Origin: AC-32 sp963763475 | Lineage (GTDB): Bacteria; Actinomycetota; Thermoleophilia; Gaiellales; Gaiellaceae | Direction of reading: 5' to 3' | NCBI GenBank assembly: GCA_963763475.1 | Contig: CAVXOR010000003.1 | Coordinates: 372,001 to 436,000, forward strand | Length of the DNA stretch: 64,000 bases | Part shown: one piece after another, positions 35,580 to 41,930 of the stretch | Layout of the letters: each line of letters opens with the position of its first letter | Numbering within the stretch: position 1 is the first letter of the stretch | Made by a program: the position numbers and the translations under genes | Notes under the pieces: model-generated | Told to the model about the DNA's origin: nothing | Database searches by the model: none | What the model saw: only the letters and a program-made list of their open reading frames with translations

Positions 35580-36572
35580 ATGCGGGTCGAGTCGTCCGTC
35601 ACGTCCATCACCTGGATCCCGTCCGAGGCGATCGCTGGGATGCCGAAGTTGCCGTTCGAGTGGGGCGTCGCCCACTACGACGATCCGCCGCCCGACCGGC
35701 TGCTCGACCTCGACGCGATGCACGAGAACGACATGTTCCGCGAGGCCAACGAGCTGAAGGCCTGGATCGAGGTCGACGACGACGGCTCGATCACGGACTG
35801 CGGCTACTCGGGTGGCGGGCGCATCGGCATCACCCGCCTGAAGCTCGGCCGGCGCGAGGTCGCGTTCCCGGCCGTGCAGTACCCGCTGATCCAGGCCGAG
35901 CCCGAGGTGCGCGACGGCGAGGTGCGCTTCGTCCAGTCGGCCGGCGGCCACATGGGCCTGCCCGCGCCGCGCCGGGTGAGCGGCAAGCCGTTCATGCGCA
36001 TTCAGTCGGCCTCCGCCTGGACGACGCTGGAGCTCGTGCTCCGCGCCGACGGCTCGTCGGAGGGTCGGCTGGTCGGCGCCAGCTCGTTCCCGCGCCACTG
36101 GGTCTACGACGCCGACGGCGTGCTCGTCGAGAAGTCCGCCTCAATCGACTTCGAGCGCTGGTACCGGGAGTCGCACGGCCAGCACACGCCGTGGGGCGAC
36201 GAGGACTCGCCGGCGATCGCGACCGCGGTCGAGTCGGAGCTCGAGCGCGACCTCTCGGCCTCGATCATGCGCCAGGGAGCGAAGCTCGAGCGCCGCTCGC
36301 TGGACGCCGGCGAGACGCTGATCACGCAGGGCGAGGAGGGGCAGGACATGTTCCTGATCCTGGACGGGATCGTCGACGTCGAGGTCGACGGCGAAGAGGT
36401 CGCCGAGCTCGGCCCGGGGGCGCTGATCGGCGAGATGGCGCTCCTCGAGGGCGGCAAGCGCACCGCGTCGGTGTACGCGACGACGCCGATGCGCGCGGTC
36501 GTTGTGCCGCGGGATGCGGTCAGCGACGAGGCACTCGAGGAGCTCGCCGCAAGTCGTCAGCGCGACAGCTGA
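35580..36572 (+). CDS. Uncharacterised N-terminal domain fused to a cyclic nucleotide-binding domain
   Basis: 330 residues, intact. Residues 1 to about 215 form a domain I cannot name (TSITWIPSEAIAGMPKLPF, MHENDMFREANELKAWIEV, GRIGITRLKLGRREVAFPAV, SSFPRHWVYDADGVLVEKSA). Residues about 225-325 are a CAP-type CNBD: DMFLILDGIVDVEVDGEEV and the phosphate cassette LIGEMALLEGGKRTASVYA, which keeps Glu and Arg. No DNA-binding or membrane part. ATG at 35580 follows an AGGGAGG ribosome site. It may be a sensor/effector in the same nucleotide circuit as the CNBD proteins at 23127 and 41914. Confidence 0.75.
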   Translation: MRVESSVTSITWIPSEAIAGMPKLPFEWGVAHYDDPPPDRLLDLDAMHENDMFREANELKAWIEVDDDGSITDCGYSGGGRIGITRLKLGRREVAFPAVQYPLIQAEPEVRDGEVRFVQSAGGHMGLPAPRRVSGKPFMRIQSASAWTTLELVLRADGSSEGRLVGASSFPRHWVYDADGVLVEKSASIDFERWYRESHGQHTPWGDEDSPAIATAVESELERDLSASIMRQGAKLERRSLDAGETLITQGEEGQDMFLILDGIVDVEVDGEEVAELGPGALIGEMALLEGGKRTASVYATTPMRAVVVPRDAVSDEALEELAASRQRDS

Positions 36573-36609
36573 GGCGTAGGATCGGCGCACCCCACCGGAA
36601 GGAGCAGCC

Positions 36610-36921
36610 ATGTACGCACGGCTGATCTCGTTCTCGGGCGCCGATCCCGAGAAGCGCGAGTCCGCGATCGAGATGATCCGCGGCACGGTGATCCCGATGT
36701 TGCAGAGCTACGACGGGTTCGCCGGTTACATCGCCCTCTACAGCGAGGACACGCGGAAGGCCAAGGCGATCATCCTCTGGGATAGCAGAGACGCCGCCGA
36801 CGCCGCCGAGGAGACGCTCGAGGAGCGACGCCGGAAGATGGTCGACCAGGTCGGCCTGACGATCGAGTCCGTCGACCTCTACGAGGCGACGGTCGTCGAG
36901 CTCGCAGGCGCGCGGGTCTAG
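36610..36921 (+). CDS. Antibiotic-biosynthesis-monooxygenase-like (dimeric alpha/beta barrel) protein
   Basis: 103 residues in the ABM-like ferredoxin-fold pattern: YARLISFSGADPEKRESAIE, MLQSYDGFAGYIALYSEDT, KAIILWDSRDAADAAEETLE. ATG at 36610, preceded by GGAAGGAG. A paralogue of the gene at 58501 (shared DGFAGY and LWD motifs). These folds bind small hydrophobic or heme-like molecules; no substrate can be named. Immediately downstream on the other strand is a remnant of an aminotransferase 3' end. Confidence 0.8.
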   Translation: MYARLISFSGADPEKRESAIEMIRGTVIPMLQSYDGFAGYIALYSEDTRKAKAIILWDSRDAADAAEETLEERRRKMVDQVGLTIESVDLYEATVVELAGARV

Positions 36922-36986
36922 CCCCTACCGAACGCGGTGTCGAGGCGCTCGAGCCCGAGCTCGAGCGTCTCGTCTACCGTGATTAT
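36918..36986 (-). pseudogene. Remnant of an aminotransferase 3' end
   Basis: The minus strand reads VDETLELGLERLDTAFGRG-stop, closely matching the C-terminus of the complete aminotransferase at 38168 (VDDETLELGLERLVDAFSN-stop). Upstream of it the similarity ends abruptly at the TfoX cassette. A 28-base stretch is identical between the two places. It is either what was left when a cassette was inserted, or the end of a displaced older copy. Confidence 0.7.
36947..36974. repeat. 28-bp direct repeat, left copy
   Basis: Identical to 38194-38221 in the same orientation (starts GCTCGAGCCCGAGCTCGAGC). The two copies bracket the TfoX-domain and methyltransferase genes, 1,247 bases apart. The sequence also contains an internal CTCGAGC-based dyad. 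Confidence 0.85.
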
Positions 36987-37019
36987 CGGCGTAAGGCCCC
37001 ATCCGCCATGATTGTCACG

Positions 37020-37361
37020 ATGGCTTACGACGAGGAGCTCGCCAACAGGATCCGCGAGCTGATCGCCTCCGAGGACGGCTACACCGAGCAGAAGATGTTC
37101 GGTGGCATCGGCTTCATGATCGACGGCAATATGGCGCTGGGGGTCAGCGGCGAGGGTGGCCTGCTGATCCACTGCTCCAAGGAGGAGACCGAGGCTCTCC
37201 TCGCCAAGCCCGGTGCGCGACCGTTTGAGATGCGCGGACGCGAGCTCAAGGGCTGGCTTCGTGTTGATGCCGAGTCGGTCTCCACGAGGCGAGCGCTCGA
37301 GCCCTGGGCTATCCAGAGCGTCGCTTTCGCCCGCACATTGCCGCCGAAGGAGAAGAAGTGA
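37020..37361 (+). CDS. TfoX N-terminal-domain protein
   Basis: 113 residues from ATG at 37020 (ATG at 37008 also in frame). The TfoX_N signature is YTEQKMFGGIGFMIDGNMAL, followed by LLIHCSKEETEALLAKPGAR and RRALEPWAIQSVAFA. TfoX itself regulates competence in gamma-proteobacteria, but stand-alone TfoX_N proteins elsewhere have no proven role. The local base composition, with several AT-rich codons near the start, is less GC-rich than its neighbours. Coupled to the methyltransferase by GTGA, and inside the segment flanked by the 28-bp repeat, so probably acquired. Confidence 0.85.
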   Translation: MAYDEELANRIRELIASEDGYTEQKMFGGIGFMIDGNMALGVSGEGGLLIHCSKEETEALLAKPGARPFEMRGRELKGWLRVDAESVSTRRALEPWAIQSVAFARTLPPKEKK

Positions 37362-38109
37362 GCTTGAGCGATGCCGATGCCTATGACCGGTTCATGGGCC
37401 GCTACTCGCGGCCGCTGGCGGTGCCCTTCGCCGATTTCGCCGGACTCCCGCTCGACGGCCGAATCCTCGACGTCGGATGCGGCCCCGGTGCGCTGACCGC
37501 GGAGCTCGCCCGGAGGGCCAGGCCGGGACGGGTCACGGCGGTCGACCCCTCCGAGGAATTCATCGCGGCCCTACGCGACCGCCATCCCGGGTCCAGGTCA
37601 TCAGCGCGCCGGCTGAGGATCTGCCGTTCGAGGGAGGCTGGTTCGATGCGACGCTCGCCCAGCTCGTGGTCAACGTCATGGACGATCCCGTCGCAGGCCT
37701 CCGCGAGATGGCGAGGGTGACGCGGGACGGCGGCGTCGTTGCCGCATGCGTGTGGGACTTCACGGACGGCGGCCCGATCGGTCCGTTCTGGGATGCCGCC
37801 CAAGCGCTCGATCCTGAGGTCGAGACCGGGTCTGTCTGCCCCGGCAGCAGGGCCGGCCACCTGGCCGACCTCTTTCGCGCGGCTGGAATTGGCGACATCG
37901 TCGACAGCGCCGTCGCGGTGGACGTCGAGCACGCCACGTTCGAGGACTGGTGGGAGCCGTTCACGCTCGGCGTCGCCCCGTCGGGTGCGCACGTCGCCGG
38001 CCTCGAGCCCGATCAGCGCACGGCATTGCGCGAGCTCTGCAGGGAGAGGCTGCCGGAGCCACCGTTCGTAGTCTCGGCGAAGGCCTGGGTGGCGCGCGGC
38101 GCGGCTTGA
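37358..38109 (+). CDS. Class I SAM-dependent methyltransferase, one frameshift
   Basis: About 250 residues. The start AYDRFMGRYSRPLAVPFADF and motif I ILDVGCGPGALTAELARRA identify a UbiE/type-11-like methyltransferase; after a missing G near 37591 the rest continues as VQVISAPAEDLPFEGGWFDA and MARVTRDGGVVAACVWDF. It starts at GTG on the TfoX stop. This is the only frameshift right of 30.7 kb. The acceptor is unknown. Lies within the 28-bp-repeat-flanked cassette. Confidence 0.82.
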
Positions 38110-38167
38110 CGCCGAGTAGTAAAACCGGGTGATTGAGACATGGCTGCGAAGGCAGCTACCACCTGAC

Positions 38168-39310
38168 CTAATTCGAGAACGCATCCACGAGACGCTCGAG
38201 CCCGAGCTCGAGCGTCTCGTCGTCCACCGCGAGGCTGAGCCGCGCGTGGCCCGCGCCGCTCGGCCCGAACCCCTCGCCCGGCGCGAGCACGACGCGATGT
38301 TCGGTGAGTAGGCCGTCGGCGGTGATCCCCGCCGGAAGCTGAAGCCAGATGTAGAAGGTGCCCTCGCAGGTGAGCGGCCCGAGGAACGGCTCGAGCACCT
38401 CGCGCACGCGGTCGCGGCGGCGCTGGTAGGTGTCGCGCCGCTCGGCAACGGAGTCCTGCGGACCGGTCAGCGCGGCGATGCAGGCCTCCTGGATCGGCCG
38501 GAAGATCCCGACTCGGCAGTGGTCGTTGAGCAGGTTGATCCGCTCGACGATCTCCGCGTTGCCGACGACGAACCCGACCCGCCAGCCGGCCATGCCGTAG
38601 GACTTGGACATCGAGAACAGCTCGACCCCGACCTCCTTCGCGCCCGGGGTGGCGAGGAAGCTCTGCGGTTTGCGCCCGTCGAAGACGAGGTCGCCGTAGG
38701 CAAAGTCGTGCACGATCGCCGCGCCGGTGGTCTCGGCATATGCGACCGCCTCCTCGAATGCCCCTGGCGGTGCGGCAACGGCAGCCGGGTTGGACGGGTA
38801 GTTGAGGTAGACGGCCGCGACGTTCTCGGTGGGAGCCTGCGAGAAGTCGGGCGGCCACCCGTTCCCGGGGTCGAGCGGGACGTAGGCGATGTCGGCCCCG
38901 GCGAGCGCAGGCCCCGAGGGGTAGTCCGGGTAGTAGGGGTCGGGGAGGACGACGGTCTGTCCCTCCTCGGCGAGCGCAAGGCAGAGCTCGACTATCGCGG
39001 TCTTCGTCCCCGGCACAAGCGCCACCTCAGAATTAGGGTCGAGCCCAACTCCATAGGCAGCCTGGTACCTCTCTACGAGAGATATCCGAAGCTCGGGCAA
39101 TCCTCGAAAGGGGGAGTAACCGTGGACTTCAGGGCGTTGAGCAACGGCGATGAGCGTCTCGATCACTTGGCTCGGAGGGCCGGTTTCGGGGTTCCCGCGT
39201 CCCAGATCGATCATTGCGATCCCTTCAAAGCCCGCTGTGTGCGAGACGCTCGTCAGAAGCGCGCCGAAGTATTGCTCTGGCAGTCGCTCAATCCGTCTCG
39301 GTGAGTTCAT
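38168..39310 (-). CDS. Class I/II PLP-dependent aminotransferase
   Basis: 380 residues, intact. The start ERLPEQYFGALLTSV and IDLGRGNPETGPP are typical; LPDPYYPDYPSGPALAGADI and VYLNYPSNPAAVAAPPGAF hold the substrate loop and Asn; the PLP-Lys lies in MSKSYGMAGWRVGFVVGN; the C-terminal Arg region is HARLSLAVDDETLELGLERL. Closest in style to LL-diaminopimelate or N-succinyl-diaminopimelate aminotransferases and alanine/aspartate aminotransferases of the same subgroup, so lysine or amino-acid metabolism is likely but not proven. ATG at 39310 is preferred over 39388. Its 3' end has a second, truncated copy at 36918. Confidence 0.9.
   Translation of the reverse strand: MNSPRRIERLPEQYFGALLTSVSHTAGFEGIAMIDLGRGNPETGPPSQVIETLIAVAQRPEVHGYSPFRGLPELRISLVERYQAAYGVGLDPNSEVALVPGTKTAIVELCLALAEEGQTVVLPDPYYPDYPSGPALAGADIAYVPLDPGNGWPPDFSQAPTENVAAVYLNYPSNPAAVAAPPGAFEEAVAYAETTGAAIVHDFAYGDLVFDGRKPQSFLATPGAKEVGVELFSMSKSYGMAGWRVGFVVGNAEIVERINLLNDHCRVGIFRPIQEACIAALTGPQDSVAERRDTYQRRRDRVREVLEPFLGPLTCEGTFYIWLQLPAGITADGLLTEHRVVLAPGEGFGPSGAGHARLSLAVDDETLELGLERLVDAFSN
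38194..38221. repeat. 28-bp direct repeat, right copy
   Basis: Same 28 bases as 36947-36974, here within the 3' end of the intact aminotransferase gene. It marks the right border of the duplicated end. Confidence 0.85.
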
Positions 39311-39550
39311 CCGGCGATCGTAGGTACTCAGTGCTTCGGACTGCGCGCGTAGCTCTAATGCTGTCCCGAAGTGAACCAAGGCAGTCAACCGTAGAAGGGT
39401 GATAGATCAACCAGCCGCGCCCTGCCCGATAGTGAGGCCATCAACCGAGCGCGCCCCATGCGGCGGGTGCGGCCTCGGAAAACACGAAGGGCCTCAATGC
39501 GGCGAGGCCTTGCGACTTACCTGCGGCTCTCCTCTACGGAGGGAACTGGA

Positions 39551-39584
39551 AGCGGGGCCGGGCGGCGGCCTCGCTTCTTGTTGT
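39551..39584 (+). terminator. Terminator-like hairpin inside the noncoding region
   Basis: Ten-base-pair stem with one G-T pair, loop GGCGG, followed by TCTTGTTGT. It could end an upstream transcript or be part of the RNA's structure. Confidence 0.5.
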
Positions 39585-39693
39585 CTGTAGAAAACCCCCT
39601 TCATGGGGACGGCGCGATCGCCGGAGTCGCACACGATGCGTCTGCGCTTGACCGGCCGCCTGGGCCGCAGAGACGGACGGGAAGCGCAAACTA

Positions 39694-39724
39694 CAGGGCG
39701 GCCGACGGGCCGCCCTTTCTTTTT
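39694..39724 (+). terminator. Strong rho-independent terminator
   Basis: Nine-base-pair perfect stem AGGGCGGCC/GGCCGCCCT with a GACG loop and TTCTTTTTG tail. It lies 31 bases before the start of the small basic ORF at 39756. Confidence 0.85.
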
Positions 39725-39755
39725 GCCGTCGGGCTCGAAGGCGTAGGCTGGTGCC

Positions 39756-39869
39756 ATGAAGGGACAGGAGAAACCCAAGAAGCTCGGCAAGAAGGTCGCG
39801 CAGAAGTCGCTCAAGGAGAAACGGGCCGAGAAGAAGGCCAAGAAGCGCGGCAGCAGCTTCACCGGCTAG
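39756..39869 (+). CDS. Very short Lys-rich protein
   Basis: 37 residues: MKGQEKPKKLGKKVAQKSLK, then EKRAEKKAKKRGSSFTG. Over 40 percent Lys plus Arg and likely helical or disordered. Such tiny basic proteins recur in actinobacterial genomes without assigned function. ATG at 39756 lies directly behind a strong terminator, so its promoter would have to overlap that hairpin, or it is made by read-through. Its TAG is followed after zero bases by the stop of the opposite transporter. Confidence 0.55.
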   Translation: MKGQEKPKKLGKKVAQKSLKEKRAEKKAKKRGSSFTG

Positions 39870-40739
39870 CTACGGCGGCGGCACCGAGGGCTCGTCCGGC
39901 TCGCCGGTTGCCTGGATCACCACGCCGGCGAGGACGATCGCGCCGCCGGCGAGGGTCGTCGCGCTCGGCTGCTCGCCCAGGAAGATCCAGACCCAGAGCG
40001 GGCCGAGCACGATCTCGAGCAGGGTGATCAGCGCGACCTCGGCGGCCGGGATCAGGCGCGCGCCGATCGTCAGGAAGATCAGGCCGAGGCCGATCTGGGT
40101 CACGCCGAGGCCCGCCAGCAGGGCCAGGTCCTTCGCGCCGATCGCGGCGGTCGTCGCGAACGGGGCCGCGCACACGAACACGATCGCCTGCGAGAGCCAC
40201 GTGGCCGGCGCCATCGAGACCTCGCGGTGGTGGCGGGTGATCACGATCGTGGCCGCGAACGAGATCGACATCAGCAGCGAGAGCGTGAAGCCGGCGAGGC
40301 TCGGGCGGCTCGGCCCGCCGACCATCAGCGCAACCCCCGTCACCGCGACCGCCATCGCGATCCACGTCCGCCGTCTCACCGACTCGCCGACGAAGATCCC
40401 GAAGACAGCCGCCAGCACCGGCGCGAGGCCCTGCATGAAGAGCACGTTCGCGACCGAGGTGTAGTTCAGCGCGGCGATGAAGGCGCCCGATGAGCCGGCC
40501 ATCAGCGCGGCCATCGCGAGCCCGGCTCGGCCGGTCGCGCGGAAGGAGGCGAGCACGCGCCCGCGCTCGGTCAGGGCGACGAAGACGCCGATCCCGAGCA
40601 TCGCGAACAGCGCGCGGCCGGCGAGCTGCGTGGCGAGGTCGACGCTGAGCTCGCGCTGGAAGAGGCCGGCGGTCGACCACGCCACCGCGGCCAGCGCCAC
40701 GAAGAGCCGACCGCGGCGGTGCTCGTGTGGTTCGCTCAG
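39870..40739 (-). CDS. EamA-family (DMT) transporter
   Basis: Ten-helix drug/metabolite transporter in the inner membrane, often exporting amino acids or metabolites. Two EamA repeats: FVALAAVAWSTAGLFQRELS ... VANVLFMQGLAPVLAAVFGI, and FTLSLLMSISFAATIVITRH ... VALITLLEIVLGPLWVWIFL. About 289 residues, intact. The conserved frame begins at a CTG (40739) overlapping the toxin gene's TGA; the first GTG is at 40700, which would truncate the first helix, so the CTG is preferred. Its substrate is unknown. Confidence 0.87.
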   Translation of the reverse strand: MSEPHEHRRGRLFVALAAVAWSTAGLFQRELSVDLATQLAGRALFAMLGIGVFVALTERGRVLASFRATGRAGLAMAALMAGSSGAFIAALNYTSVANVLFMQGLAPVLAAVFGIFVGESVRRRTWIAMAVAVTGVALMVGGPSRPSLAGFTLSLLMSISFAATIVITRHHREVSMAPATWLSQAIVFVCAAPFATTAAIGAKDLALLAGLGVTQIGLGLIFLTIGARLIPAAEVALITLLEIVLGPLWVWIFLGEQPSATTLAGGAIVLAGVVIQATGEPDEPSVPPP

Positions 40740-41026
40740 GCGGGCGCCCCGGCCGCCGCGGAAGAGCGCCCGTCTTGGATCGTCACGACGACGATCCGGT
40801 CTTCGTCCTCGAGATACGCATAGACGACGACCATCCAACGCCACGGCCCGAGGACGAAGCGAAACTCGCTCCACCGTCCTTCGAGCTGCGCGCCGAGCAA
40901 CGGAAACCGTTCGAGCGGACGCAGCGAGCGTTGGACCCGCTGCTTGGTGTCCGCGGGGAGGCTGTGCGTGACGATGAGGCGGTCGAGATCCTCGGCCGCA
41001 GCCGCAGCAAGTTCGACGCGAGCCAC
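40736..41026 (-). CDS. RelE/ParE-family toxin
   Basis: 96 residues in the pattern of type II toxins of the RelE/ParE superfamily: VELAAAAAEDLDRLIVTHSL, LRPLERFPLLGAQLEGRWSE, FRFVLGPWRWMVVVYAYLED and IVVVTIQDGRS. RelE members cleave ribosome-bound mRNA and ParE members poison gyrase; the sequence does not decide between them. GTG at 41026 lies three bases after the antitoxin stop, the usual antitoxin-first order. Intact. Confidence 0.82.
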   Translation of the reverse strand: MARVELAAAAAEDLDRLIVTHSLPADTKQRVQRSLRPLERFPLLGAQLEGRWSEFRFVLGPWRWMVVVYAYLEDEDRIVVVTIQDGRSSAAAGAPA

Positions 41027-41029
41027 GGG

Positions 41030-41278
41030 CTAGAGCTCGTCGAGGCTGATCGTCTTGCCGGCCCGCGCCTGCTCGAGCCCGAGTTGGGCGCGCTCGAAAG
41101 CTCCGGGTATCCCATCAAGCAGGTCGACCGCGTGACGGGGATCGAGGTCGGCTTCGTCGATCGCGTGCGAAAGGAGGGAGCGGGCGAGCGTTCCCTCCTG
41201 TGTGCGTGTCCGCTCGGCTAGAAGCGCCAGCTTGGCTGCGCGCTCGGCGTCGAGAGTGACGTTGAGCCGGTTGGGCAT
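41030..41278 (-). CDS. Antitoxin, ribbon-helix-helix type
   Basis: 82 residues from ATG at 41278 (GTG at 41287 possible). MPNRLNVTLDAERAAKLALL and RTRTQEGTLARSLLSHAI match a ribbon-helix-helix DNA-binding antitoxin; the C-terminal acidic/hydrophobic part (DLDPRHAVDLLDGI, QARAGKTISLDEL) would wrap the toxin. The first gene of the pair; such antitoxins usually repress their own promoter, here in the 40 bases shared with the divergent VLRF1 gene. Confidence 0.82.
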   Translation of the reverse strand: MPNRLNVTLDAERAAKLALLAERTRTQEGTLARSLLSHAIDEADLDPRHAVDLLDGIPGAFERAQLGLEQARAGKTISLDEL

Positions 41279-41318
41279 CGCGCTCACGTTAGCACGGTTC
41301 TACACGTATCGTGTACCA

Positions 41319-41930
41319 ATGTCGCGATACGTCGGACGCGAGAACGTGCGCAAGCGGCTCGAGCCGCTTGCCGGGCAACCGGGCCGCACGGTCTACGCCG
41401 ACGGCTCGGCCCGCGTCGAGACCGAGCAAGAGACGATCACCGTGAGGCCGCCGTTCGGCCTCGCGCACGCGCGCGTGTACGAGAGCGTCGAGCTCGGGCC
41501 GCTGTTCGCGGCACTCGCGGCCGACCACGTCGTGGCCGCGGTGCTCGTGCGGCTGGGCGGCTACGCGATCGGCGTCTTCGAGGGCGAGCGGCTCGTCGCC
41601 TCGAAGGTCGGCTCGCGCTTCGTCAAGGGCCGGCACAAGAAGGGCGGCTCGTCGGCGAACCGCTTCCGGCGGCGGCGCGAGGAGCAGGAGCGCGCGCTGC
41701 TCGACGCCGCGGCCGAGACGGCCGAGCGGGTGCTCGAGCCGTACCGCGACCGGATCGAGCACGTCGCGCTCGGCGGCGACCGTGCGGCCGCGACGCGGGT
41801 CGCCGAGCGGCTGCCGTGGCTCGCCGAGAAGACGCTGCCGCGGTTCTTCGACGTGCCCGACCCGCGACAGCGCGTGCTCGAGCGGCTCCCGTACGAGCTC
41901 TACGCGGCCGAGCTCACCGAGGAGCGCTGA
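41319..41930 (+). CDS. acVLRF1-type peptidyl-tRNA hydrolase / release factor
   Basis: 203 residues. The VLRF1 signature is HKKGGSSANRFRRRREEQER, the loop that reaches the peptidyl-transferase centre in Vms1/ANKZF1 proteins, followed by VLEPYRDRIEHVALGGDRAA. The actinobacterial version (acVLRF1) is predicted to release peptides from stalled 50S-peptidyl-tRNA complexes. Intact, ATG at 41319. Divergent from the toxin-antitoxin pair: if the toxin cuts mRNA on ribosomes, this enzyme could clear the stalls, which is inference. Its end overlaps the opposite MFS gene by 17 bases. Confidence 0.88.
   Translation: MSRYVGRENVRKRLEPLAGQPGRTVYADGSARVETEQETITVRPPFGLAHARVYESVELGPLFAALAADHVVAAVLVRLGGYAIGVFEGERLVASKVGSRFVKGRHKKGGSSANRFRRRREEQERALLDAAAETAERVLEPYRDRIEHVALGGDRAAATRVAERLPWLAEKTLPRFFDVPDPRQRVLERLPYELYAAELTEER

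Larger units (their letters stand above)
39311..39755 (+). ncRNA. 445-base gap without a gene; candidate structured RNA or leader
   Basis: I find no credible protein in this gap. It holds several stems: GCCTC/GAGGC at 39491-39508, a 10-bp stem at 39551-39575 (AGCGGGGCCG / CGGCCTCGCT), CCCC/GGGG around 39596-39608, and a strong terminator at 39694-39724. This layout fits a small RNA of about 200-300 nt ending at the terminator, or a long leader for the small basic gene at 39756. No known RNA family is recognisable. Confidence 0.4.

Noticed and set aside
36947..38221. Insertion sequence or integron around the 28-bp repeat
   Set aside because: No transposase or integrase gene, no terminal inverted repeats and no attC-like structure are visible.
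39620..39720. Cyclic-di-GMP (GEMM) riboswitch
   Set aside because: A GGGAAGCGCAAACTACAGGGC stretch recalls the conserved GACGCAAAGC core, but the 5' GCA-x-GGGCAAA strand and the GAAA tetraloop stem are not found upstream.
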